DNA of 64,000 nt from Eimeria necatrix (Eukaryota > Apicomplexa > Conoidasida > Eucoccidiorida > Eimeriidae): positions 4,159 through 68,158 of the forward strand of contig NW_013651719.1 of assembly GCF_000499385.1 (NCBI RefSeq), written 5' to 3'. Position numbers and translations under genes: made by a program. The notes beneath the pieces are model-generated. The model made no database searches, was not told the DNA's origin, and saw only the letters and a program-made list of their open reading frames with translations. This document shows, one piece after another, positions 16,385 through 27,500 of the stretch (positions are counted from its first letter, which is position 1; each line of letters begins with the position of its first letter).

Positions 16385-19300
16385 ATGGAGTTGCTGCGCC
16401 CGCGAGGGGCTGCAGCCCCTGCTGCAGCTGGCGGGCCTCCGGCAACTCGTCCGCTGAGACGAAGCGGCACGAAGAGGCGTATGTTAATTCCTATTCAGAA
16501 GTCCAGCTCAAACACGGCACATCCAGGAGCTGAGGATCTTGTCAGTCTCAAAGATATTGAATGCGGCGGCGGAGAAGCTCCCAGCGGAGATGAAACCACT
16601 CCCAGAAGGCTCCCGCAAACATTGCAAGACACTGCGGCCAACCGACTCGCAGTGGCAAATTTGGCGCTCAACCGTGGCATTCAATGTGAACGCGGTTCGA
16701 GCCAAGACACAATTGTGGAACTGGGCTCTTCAAGGGGCCCTGCAGTTGCCGAAATGTTGCCTTCGGCGCAAAGGCGCATCTTCTATTCTATCCTCACTCA
16801 CGGAGCAGAGGATGCCAGGTCTGGCAATCGAGGCCGGCCCGAGGGGTCCCGCAGCAATGAGATGGCGGAGGCCGGAGGTGTGGCGGAGGGAGAGGAGAAT
16901 CCGAACAGTGCGGAGGGGCGGCAGGCAATGTGCCTTTGTTGCAACTGTTCAAGTTGCCGAGAAACTATGAGGGTACAGGCCGTTTCAGGCTCTTAGGAAT
17001 GAGCCCAATGCTACATAACACATGTTTAATAGGGATGTATTAGTTCGTGTGCTTCTACTTTCGCAAACATATTTGTACAATGTACAGGCGTAGGCCTTCT
17101 TGTGTACGTAACGTACGCACACGTGTTTGGGTGTATTGGAATGTTTACGTGGGCATGTTGCCGCCTCCAAAGAGCCTCATTTAGACTGAATACAACGCTC
17201 ACCTTAAAGCACTACTAGCTTTAGCCTCCGCAGCAGACTTTTGTGTAAATTAAAAGAAACTGACTCACGAATTTCCTTCCTGTGCGCCACTGCTGCTCGT
17301 AGAGTTGGGGTCGTGAAGTGTGGACACGCGAAACATCCTTCATCCTTAGAGAGGAGACACAGGCGAACCAAGCCGAGCTGCGTGAGTGCAAACAGCCCAT
17401 TCAGAACCGGGTGACATGCCAGCAGTTTAAGCATAGGGGGCGTATGAACAAAGAATCAAATATAGGCATAGGGGGCTTTTGAAAGAGAAACGAAGTAAAA
17501 ACTAGCAACAGATCCAATTCATGCAACGAACTCAAATCATATTCATGCACCAAGTGTGCCATGTGCTCTGTGATGGTTTTGGTATAGGCAAGCGGAAAGA
17601 CAATCCGGATGTAAAAGCGTCCCATGTCATTCTCGCAGCTCAGAACAAAGGGTCCCGAGAAAGCCTCACATTGTGTCCATTGCGCTACACGGACAAATCG
17701 ATGGAGAAAGAGTTTGCCTATAACCAAGAAAGGACAGCGCGGTTTCGCAATGTTTTGGCGGGCCTGTTCGCGTCTTTTCTCGTTGTAGTCGACATTATAT
17801 TGTATACAATGGCGTGGCACGCGGGGGTTTTCGCACATGATGTGTTTGTATTTCGGTCCTCCATAACATTTTTTGTGTGCTGCACAATTTTCTGTTTGTC
17901 CTACGCCTTTTCCTACCGCATTCCGTATGTTAAGGGGTATCTGGAGTATACATCCTACTTCATTGCAACTTCTGCTGTAGTAGTGCACTGCGTGCTCGTT
18001 CTATGGTGGAAATCTTCACTGTACACACAAGAAAATTTCGTCAAGTTTGCTCCCTCCGTAAGCGAGCTGTTCGGCATGAGCTTCGACTCCGAGGATCCTC
18101 CAGATAAGAAAGATTCTTCCGTTTACCATTTTGTTGTGCTCTTTAACGAGCTCTTCATGGGAATATCGTTTCAATCCACCATTCTTATCATTTATGTCCT
18201 GTTTGATGTCCTATCGCCTACGCGCTTCTTCATTGTATCAAGGATCCAGGGACTGAACACAATACTTGGAACGATTCCCTTCATTTACGGCGCGACCCAG
18301 CTCCCAGAAACACTTCTTCCTAAGTGAGACTGACGTCCAAAGAGCCGTCTGCAATTGAAGGCACTTCATGCGCTCAAATTCAGAGAAGTTCTGTACCTTA
18401 AGACCTGGCGCCATCGTCACTGTAAATTGGAAGTAGATATCTCCAGATTTTCAAGTCTTCTCGCTTGTCAAATTTCAGCACAGTCGAGTCAGCCCGGCTC
18501 TCTTGCACTAACAAAAAATGCCGGGTATTAAAGTTCACTGCTCGGTATTGTGCGTGCAGCACAGCGACGATAGTGTGCATCTGCACAATATCAGCTGCAG
18601 GGTTTGTAGGCTCGTACCCAATGGAACTGCGAAGGCGAGGTCTCTTTTTCGAATGGCTGGTAGGACAAATCCTTGCGTATTTCCAGAAGCTCATGAGCTT
18701 TCTACGGCAGCATCGCCAGTTAAGAGATATCCAGATGCCAACGTCTGCAGAAGTACATTTGAATAGATTTCAGGCCTGCTAACTGAGGATACTCTCTCCT
18801 TTTACATGCTTGTGTTTGCCAGTCGATGAAACGTGCTGTTGCCAACCTCTTGAACATTAGGAGGAGGGCGCAGAAGGCGGCAGGCAGCAGCAGCGCCCTT
18901 GATGATATTCGCTCCAACTTGAACCAGGTGAACTTGCCCTTGATAAATTCTATGGAAATTTTGAGCGTACTTTGAAGTGCTGAACAAGGTTTCAAACAGG
19001 TCCTTTGGCGCTGAAGATTGGCCCTTCATTTTTTGTCTGCAGGTATAACTGTAGTTTTAGAGTAGTGGGAGCGTTCATGTGTTCAATTTGATGCAGGCTT
19101 TGGAAATCTTGACTGACATGAAAGCAAATTCTGGCAAATTCGACGTAGCAGCAGGAGTCTCCCAAGCACTCACCCTTGTTCAAGAGAGCCTATTTATCTT
19201 TTCAACTTGCAAGAATCTTTATATTACCAATGTTGACGAGGATCTGAAAGATGAGGTGGGCGTCAACTGCGGCTCAAATTGACGCTGTTCTGCGAGTCGA

Positions 19301-22300
19301 AACGCCTTCGCGCAATTGCTGCGGCTGTATATTTTCCACCGTCGTTTGTATCTGCAATTATTGCATGACCTTATTCTAATGACGGAAATGCGCAGCTGTG
19401 TTTTGCCCAACAGAGCTTTATCAAGGCGTTTAACATCGGAGGGTCTCAGGCGCGGAATTTGCTGAATGCCGAAAGCGCCATCTCTAGCACTGTTGGGGGG
19501 AACAGTAGAGTAGGAGGAAAATTTGGCCAAGGTTTGTACACAATACACAAAGAACTAATTGGGTAGAACACTTTTTACTGTGACATTTACGCTGCTCTCG
19601 ACTAGAAGAGTGAACGCCTCTGCTCTTGGCTGTGGCGCGGTTCAGGAACTTCGGATGTCCACTCACGCGCTGGACAGTCCATGATTCCTGCAGGTGAAAT
19701 GGAAGCTCATAATGTGAGCGCTGCAGTGGCTAAATTTTTTTAATTTTTGAACATTTCCATTCCGGTGTCATCCAACTAGTAGTGTCCATTACTCGATGCG
19801 CCTTGTTGTTCGCTGCCAAATAATTTGAGAATCGTTGCTGTCACGTGGAAACCCTGTCTTTCTGCCAGGTTGCTTTCGTCAGCTATACTTCTGGCGTTAA
19901 TAATATTGAGACGTCGAGCGTGTGAACGCCTTTCTTAAATACTCTTGCCTTTGCTTCAGGCGGCGCTGCTGCTCCCAGTTGTGGGAATCGATTTGGGATT
20001 TGATCCCCTGGAGGTACGCAACACACATTTTGCATTTTTCGCGGCGAGGGCATGCTCACAAAGCAACACATTCACGACAAAAAGCGGAATATTTTAACCT
20101 TCTGGCAGCATAATTAGAGTCGCTGCAGTTGCAAAAGCTTTCAAGGGCTTGACTACTTGACTGCACAGCAGTCCACGCACCACAGGCACTGGCTGCTCAC
20201 ACTCAAGAGGCCGTCCATTAAGGCTCTCGGGTTCAGTGGGAACATATTTTAGGGTTCATGCTTCTTGCGACACCAATATGGGTCCGACCTTCAGGGCTTC
20301 ATGCGCTTTGGCAGTTTGTGAGCAGTTTGAGAGGTCCCATTCAGATGGACGATCAAGTGTTTTGCTGGATGCGGGAACCGCCCTTTTAGCCCGTGTTGCA
20401 GCCGACTGGGGATGCGAAGACGTGGTGCTTCGAAACTTTTTGGTGCAAATTGATGCACTGTATCAGAAGCAGCCATACCACAATGCTAAGCATGGAACAC
20501 TGGTGAGCTCAACGCGTTTTCATTATTTTTCCGAATTATGGACCCCCCTTTTGAATTTTGGAAACCTTGCAACTGGTTACTAGCTGATGACTTCAAGCTT
20601 CGCATGGCCGTCTTAGTCAGCGAGCTTTCTGTTATAGCTTGCAACTGGGGAACACTACAGCGCAGTGCAGACATCCCTAAAATGTCGTATGGGTTGGTTG
20701 CATCTTTTATTCAGGTGGCGCACAGCATGAGTCTGCTATGCAGAACGCTCGGAATCTTTAGGGAGTCAGTGCTCCAAAAAGCAGCTCCTACACCCTCCTG
20801 GACGCGCACTAAGAAGCAGCAGAATTTGAACTATTAAACCGCGAGCTACCGAAATGAAGCTTGTGAAGAATTTGAGGGGATAGCATTTTATTGTGTCAAT
20901 CTTTGTGGAGCCACAAATGGTAGCTACAAATGCAGGTGACGCTTTGGGTGCGATTGCGTTGCTGCGCCTTCAGAATGAACGCACTTGGTGTTGGCTCTTG
21001 TCTTGTGGCAGGATTATGCCACGACGTCGGCCACCCTGGCCGAAATAACAACTTTTTCGTGGCCGAAATGTCGCCACTGGTATGTGTGTAGTGTAGCGCA
21101 AAACTAAGAACGTAAGACACCGTGCCTTCACTGCAGCACGGCTTCACAAAGGGGTACTTTTTCGAGGGCAGTGCATGATGCTCCGAGGCCAGCGTACTTC
21201 GTCCTGTTTTCTCACCATTGCCATTTTTGTTCTTAGAGCATATTGTACAATGATGCCTCGGTACTCGAGAATTTCCACTCATCACTAACTTTTCGTGTTC
21301 TTGCTGACCCCAGCTGCAACCTGTTCACCCTCTTGTCGGACGCAGTAAGTACTGCTTGTGCAGTGTTTCCGTGTAGCTTGAAAATAACCTTTGTAGGTGG
21401 TAACAACACTGGGCGTTGTTTGCATGGTTTTGTCTATCTTTTCGCTGCTAGGAGGTTCGAGAGGTGCGTTCTAAGATTATTGACTTAATATTAGCAACGG
21501 ACATGAGGACACACTTTGAATTTTTGAATCGCTTTCGCACGATCCGGGAATCTGACCAGTTTAATTTCAGAAGGAACGACGACGATCGATGGTAAGGAGC
21601 ACTCTGACATGGAGCAAGGATGAGCATGCAGATGGGACATCGCACATGCGAGTTTGCGAATAAGCGACGATTTAGCGCCCAGAAGGTTTCGTTGAAGATG
21701 TCCTTTTGTTTGCATATTCAAGATAATATTGCTTTAAACTTGGTTGAATTTTGGGACAGTCTTGGCTGTCAGTGCGCCCAGGCTTGCAGTGGAGTTGTGC
21801 ATCCGAGCATCAGACATTGGGCACGGCGCCTTGGGGTGGAAACAGCATTTTGAGTGGACAGCTAGAGCAACGACAGAGTTTTATCTTCAAGGAGATGAGG
21901 AGGCTCGCCTCGGGCGGACGATATCGCCTCTTTGCGACCGAGAAACGCATTCACAACTGGCGAAAAGCCAGGTTGGCTTCCTGCGTCACGTCGTACGGCC
22001 TCTTTTCGCAGAGCTGCATGCCATTGATGACCAGAAGAAGCCGATGTGAGTGTGCTTTAGAATTTGCGACCACACCCCGAGCAAGAAAGGGTGCAGGGGA
22101 GATAGGTTCCATGTGCACTTACGCTCTCCAGCTGTGCAGTAGGACCACCATCACCATCTGAAAGTTTCTGATTGCGATTGTTCTTTGCAGCGCTGAGATG
22201 CTTAAGAACCTAGATACAAACTGTGAACGGTGGGAAGAACTGGGGAAGGCTGAAGAACTTATCGTTTTTCCATACATCGTGCGCGAACTGGATGCTGGAA

Positions 22301-22574
22301 TGAAGGTGCGGGCGCCATGGCTCCCACATCACAAGAGGGAGTGGATTTTGCAATGAATGCTTTTCAAGGCGTTTGCGTCGTAGAATAAAGACACAGGTGT
22401 ACGCTGGGTACTGTCTCTCAGGGTCTTCCTCATTATTTGGACATTTCTATACTTACAAGAGAAGACGGCCTGAAGAACCCTCGTCCATCATCTAAAAGGT
22501 CAGCTTGTCATTCTATTCATTCTCTTCGTAGAACTACGTGGGAATTGCTGGAGAATGCAGCGCCGCTGGAGTAG
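16385..22574 (+). CDS. Six-helix cyclic-nucleotide phosphodiesterase, copy 1
   Basis: Hydrolyses cGMP and/or cAMP; membrane-anchored apicomplexan PDE. Model: 16385-~16877, 17639-18323, 18560-18659, 18823-18927, 19097-19255, 19414-19509, 19960-20013, 20326-20502, 20715-20764, 20974-21079, 21237-21344, 21452-21591, 21782-22045, 22191-22305, 22422-22498, 22532-22574, about 923 residues. Exon 1 is a disordered N-terminus; its donor is uncertain. Exons 2-3 hold about six membrane helices, exons 4-6 a coiled linker. The catalytic domain carries YHNAKHG, CHDVGHPGRNNNFF, LYNDASVLENFH, ILATDM and ASDIGHG, which are the metal-binding His/Asp residues of class I PDEs. The glutamine-containing loop follows. 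All junctions after exon 1 keep phase and match the paralogue on the other strand. Specificity for cGMP or cAMP cannot be read here. Confidence 0.9.
17101..17125. promoter_or_regulatory. Imperfect GTACGT/ACGTAC inverted repeat
   Basis: GTGTACGTAACGTACGCAC is an imperfect inverted repeat with the same TGTACGTA half-site as the R-segment palindromes but a different spacing. It lies in the first intron of PDE copy 1. Confidence 0.3.
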
Positions 22575-22860
22575 CATGGAAACCTTTAAGTGCTATGAAA
22601 TGCAAGAGCTTGAATGTGTACTTCAGCTGCAAGTGCAAGTGCTACCGACTGAAAAAGAACAGTTCAAGCCAGCAGGATGACGGAAGTACGTTGCATGTAG
22701 ACGACTGCTCTGGCTAACTTACGAAGTAGCAGCCTTTCACACACAAGTGACAGTGAAGGTTCCTGAGCTGATATTCTACTCAAGCACTGACTGCGCTGCT
22801 TCATGGCTTTTGAAGCACGCTTCTGGAAAGTACAAGCCTGATTACATTTGCCCCTCTCAG

Positions 22861-23498
22861 AAGCTTGTGCCCATTCAGGTTCTCTTGGCGACAAGGCGCT
22901 GTCTCACGAACGTAGCGTTGTGAGCTTATCTGATCAAGCAGGAAGCGCTGAAGGCTCTGCTGAGAAGGAATCTCCGGGGACAAGTAATAGTGGGAAGGAG
23001 CAAACCAGCGAGGCTCCCGCCAAAGAAGCAGCCCCTTCAGCGGACCCATCGCAGAGCGCGTTGCATCTAAAAGACTCAGCACCCGAGGCTAAGTCAGTTG
23101 ATGAAGCTGCAGATCCAAAGAATAGCACTGAAGGCGAAGTTGAAAACGTTAGTAGTCTCGGTAAAGCCGTTCCAGGTGCTTCTGTGGAGGCTTCCGGAGT
23201 GCCGTATGGCGGCAGCCATGACGAAACACAGAAGCAAAGTCCAACTGACAACTCTGCCCACGACCAAAATAAAGTGGTCGATCGTGCTGCAAGCCTCGCG
23301 GAGGCAACGACGAAGCCTTCAGATAAGACAAGCCAGCTTCGGGCCGACGCAGGGGAGCCAGATGTGGGCTTTGCGTTGCCGCCTGCTGCCGAAGACCCGT
23401 GCGCAGCAAATGCAACTCCCCACAAGCGTGCTTGGAGCATTGAATCCAATGACGACAGCCCGGTGCCAGGGATAGACCAGACATTCTTCTGGGGCTGA
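22861..23498 (+). CDS. Disordered Ser/Ala/Glu-rich terminal exon, gene unassigned
   Basis: Open frame of about 212 codons after a good acceptor (gcccctctcag) that ends RAWSIESNDDSPVPGIDQTFFWG and a stop. The composition is hydrophilic and low-complexity but not homopolymeric, with codon usage like the neighbours. It has no internal ATG, so it needs an upstream exon. Its phase (two bases completing a codon) does not match any donor of PDE copy 1, which by my model stops at 22574. It could be the last exon of a small separate gene or an alternative end of the PDE transcript. Confidence 0.4.
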
Positions 23499-24532
23499 GC
23501 CGTAGCTTTTATACAGGGTAAGCAGAAAGATTAGGCGACGTGACCTTCGGATCAGAGCGTACAAAATTTAGCACAATCTGCAGCTCTTCGAATTTCACGA
23601 TGTCAGCCATCAGGCAAAGGATAGCTAAAGCTGCGGGAGCAAATGCTCCTGTTTGCTTGGGAGAAGCTTCTGACAGTTAGTTAGCAAAGGGGAGACGACC
23701 CTATTTACCCAGGAGTGCGAAAGACCACTCCTCATCAATTATTGTCTTTTTTACAAAAATATGTGCCAGAGCCTTGTGCCCGACTCTCAGGCCTGTAGCA
23801 GCCAGGCAACTTGCAACAGCAGTTTGTTCACATTTGAGAAGTCACCATGAGGCTTCTGCACTGTGAACAATGTTACTTACATTGGTAGTTCCCATGGAAA
23901 AACTACCACGAGCGGCCTGAGTGCTCTACAGGCCTGTCTTAGTAGTTCGCTGTAGTCTGCCTGCAGTGGATAGAATGGAAACTCACGTGATCATTATGCA
24001 AAATGGACAACATGCAGTTAGAACCTGCAAAAGCTTAATGCACATTATCACTCGGTCGTGTTTGATGCTGAGAGGAATCTGCAGCATCATGCACCCCATA
24101 GTCCTTTAGAATGTGTGGGCATACTGTCTAGTGACCTAAGACGCTTTGCGTAAGACTATTCTTCACGTATCTGCCAAAAGAGGTGGACGTTTGGTCGGAG
24201 TGGAGATCTCAACAAATTTTCGTGCCCTGCAGACAGGTTTGTTGTCTGTTGAGCAATTTAAATGAGCGGTCTCCTGCAGTCAGAGGTATTAAAAAGCGAG
24301 CAGCACTGACGGTACAAAACAGTTGGCCTGTAAATTTTGCACTGTCATTATGGAAGCGCACTACAATGCGTCACATCAAGCATCGTGTTTTTCTTGCTCC
24401 ACGTGCTCATTGATTCGAACTTTTCTCCCAACATTCTTGCATGCCGCATTTCCAGACTCACAACACGGGCACCTGCATCTGTTCACAAACACAGCAGCGA
24501 GGTCTACAAAGAGATTGACAGGAATAGAAGTT
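23499..24532. other. No supported gene between the convergent PDE genes
   Basis: Unique sequence; only short frames on either strand. It should contain the 3' UTRs and polyadenylation regions of both phosphodiesterase genes. Confidence 0.5.
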
Positions 24533-27500
24533 TCAGTAATAACGCAGAACGAACGTATATATTCGGGCTAGAGCTTTGCAGCCTAAGTGACTGCGCCACG
24601 ATCCTCTACACCAAAATCAAATCAAAAAAGAACATACACATAAGCAAATGACAAACTTGCAGATAGAAAAGTTGTGATGAAAGATGTGGCCAAAATTCAG
24701 ATTAGCAGACATTCTCGAATAGCCTTCAGCCTTGAGGTAGCATGGTCGAAGCTACCATTCACACCAAAGTGTAGCCAAGCAGCAGCATACCTTGTTTCAG
24801 TGATGAGACTGACGTCCAAGACGTGGTCTTTTCCCTGCAAGCATGCCATCAGTTTTACATACAGCGAGGAGGAAGCGTGAAGACAATCAAGCCGTTAGAG
24901 AAGCGCGGGATATTGCACTTTCCCAGCGATAACAGAGACAAAAACTCCTCCTCTACACTTGGCGCTCTTGTTGCAACTATGTAGAGGCGTGAGCAGGCCA
25001 TACCTTAAGTCGATCCTCGCAAGCCATTACAACTGGCGAGAACGTCACATCGACCCCGATGTCTTGCAATTGTTGCCACCTACTAATGTTCGCATCTATT
25101 GTGTCGACAGCTTCTTGGCTGAGGTTGATAGGCACACAACAGCATACCCGATTTCCTGAGAAAGCTTTTCTTCTGACGTGGAGTGAACCCCGTTTGCTTC
25201 AGAATGATGTATGAGCCTTACAATGCGCCTTTCATGCTATCTACGCTGTGGAGCTCGACGAAAAGCGGCTTAACGAGGTGTTCCAGGAATCCAACTTGAT
25301 TTCGGGCCATAGAGCTGTGCAAGTCTCTATCGCACAAAGGTGAAATGCTTCTCCCGTGTCTTGCCTCTTCATCTCCTTGAAGGTAAAATTCAGCAGTTAC
25401 TCGACTACTCCACTCGAAATGTTGGTCCCATGACAGAATGCTATGCCCAATATCAGCGGCGCGCATACACATCTCCATAATAAGCCTGAGACAAGCCGAT
25501 AGCATGTAAGATACGTATCAAGCTGCCACCCTTGGAAGCTATGGGAGAAGTTTCTAAAAGAACTTACCAAGTGTCATCTCTTTGCTTTCTATGATCAAAA
25601 TGCGGATTTTGCCTCGCTGCTCTCAGTCGGTTTATTGCACCGAAGTGGCTTTTCATGTCTGTGGCCAGAATAAGAGATATCATGTTTGACCTCACTTCCA
25701 AAATCTCCTGAAAGAAAAATGAGCCAGGATGAGAGAAATTGACTGACAACACTGTCTTGGTCTTCTTGCAGACGAGCTGATGCCAACCTCAACCTTAGAA
25801 GGCCCCTCAAGCGAAAAACACAAACACTGTATTGGCATAGTTGGCCAGAGGAGAACTTAGCAGGCCCGCCTACGTCTTTCGCTAAGGACGCAAAGATGTT
25901 GCAAGAGGTGTGAGACAGCACTTTAAAGGTCAGTGCAGCGTGGAAGTTCTCAAGGACAGAACGGTCGTTGTATAGAATTGCCTGTACATTGATACACAGT
26001 TTTCGCAAGCGGAGAGCCCTAAATTACACTGAGCAGCCTATTATGCGCAAAGACGGTGAGGGGCGAATTTCGCTAGCTAATAATTCACTGTGTCATCAAC
26101 GCAGCGTTCTCTTTAGATGAGATTACACGTACTAATGGTGTTGAAGCAGCACAAAAAAATGCATTATTGCGTCCTGGGTGTCCCACGTCATGGCACAAAG
26201 CTGCTACAAGGACAGCACCAGCTCCCAGTGAATTTACCCTGTGGTGCGATGGGTTGCGTGCACAGATATGGATATGTGCACACGGAAACATTTTCGCTAA
26301 TCAAGCCGAAGCAGGGGCCAGTATACTGTGGCTTCAGTCTACGTAGGCGAGACTTTGGCGTGGTTGGCGTCAGAGATACCTAAATAGTGGCTAGGTATGC
26401 CGCGTACTGAGTGTGAAGCCTCGTATAACGGCAGAATATTCCCATCAAGTGTGCTACCTGCAACGACCACACTCAACGGCGCAGCTGCCCCAGCAGTCGC
26501 TGACGTGGCCAGAGAAATGCTGCAGTGAGCACTAATAGCCACTTAAGCACTTTGTAGAACAGCAGCAATTTTTAAAGCAGCAGCAGATTCTCCTTCACTT
26601 GCTCATTCTTTGGTGATGGTTTGACTAAGAAACCTCCTATGGTTTTCAAACTGTATAACGCAGGCATACCATTGCTCCATGGATGGAATTGTGGTAAGGG
26701 AGATCGTTGTACAAGCTTTCGATCTCGATAAGAAATGTACGAAGTACACAGTCCTCGCATCCCCAGTCGGCAGCATAATGCCAGAGCAATGAATATCCGC
26801 ACTCAAAGAAGGCCGAACTATTTGCATCTTTTTCTTTTACCTTCCGGTTAAACTGAGAAGTGTAGCAGACACTCAGCAAATGCCTCAGTTGTGCAACTGA
26901 ATATGCTACGCTTTTGTACCATGCCCTTTTACTGTCAAGAAACCGTGGAATACCCCTCAAATAAATGGCACTAGGAACACTTACACCTAATTGGTTGAAG
27001 GTTATGTCGACGCCTACACGAGAAGCGATCTCGGTCGTCTGCAGGGAGTCCGGCATGAAAGAAGGAACGCCTCACTGCACAGATCGGCTTGGTTTTCTCA
27101 TGAGTGAGGTCAAGAAAGGCTAAGCTATTTAGCATGCTAAACTATTTTGGCATCTAATGGATCTAATGCAGGGCCGCGAAAGGAAGACCCATGGCTGCAT
27201 TTCCTTTAATGCTTTGCAGGCATGTATTCTGACTACTCAGCTTACGAATAATGGGAGTAGAACACCTGCAGTGCAAACTGGAAGACCTGAAGAGGCAAAA
27301 GCATGCAGAAAATGCATGCTCAGGTGTGCTCCTTTCTCGCCGAGCAAAAACTGGTCAGAGGCAGACTACAACTGCCGCACTTGCATTTACAAGTGCGTGG
27401 CTAAACGTAGCAGCTGAGTAATACGGAGATACTCTTGAGACGGATTTGAACGGACTGTTCATCCGTTGTCCTGCAACTGAATCTCCCGCCCGGACGGATT

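Noticed and set aside
17401..17988. 195-codon minus-strand frame
   Set aside because: Antisense of the PDE copy 1 membrane exon, which has family motifs and a paralogue on the other strand.
22934..23449. 171-codon minus-strand frame
   Set aside because: Mirror of the Ser/Ala/Glu-rich plus-strand exon; the plus strand has the good acceptor and a natural C-terminus.
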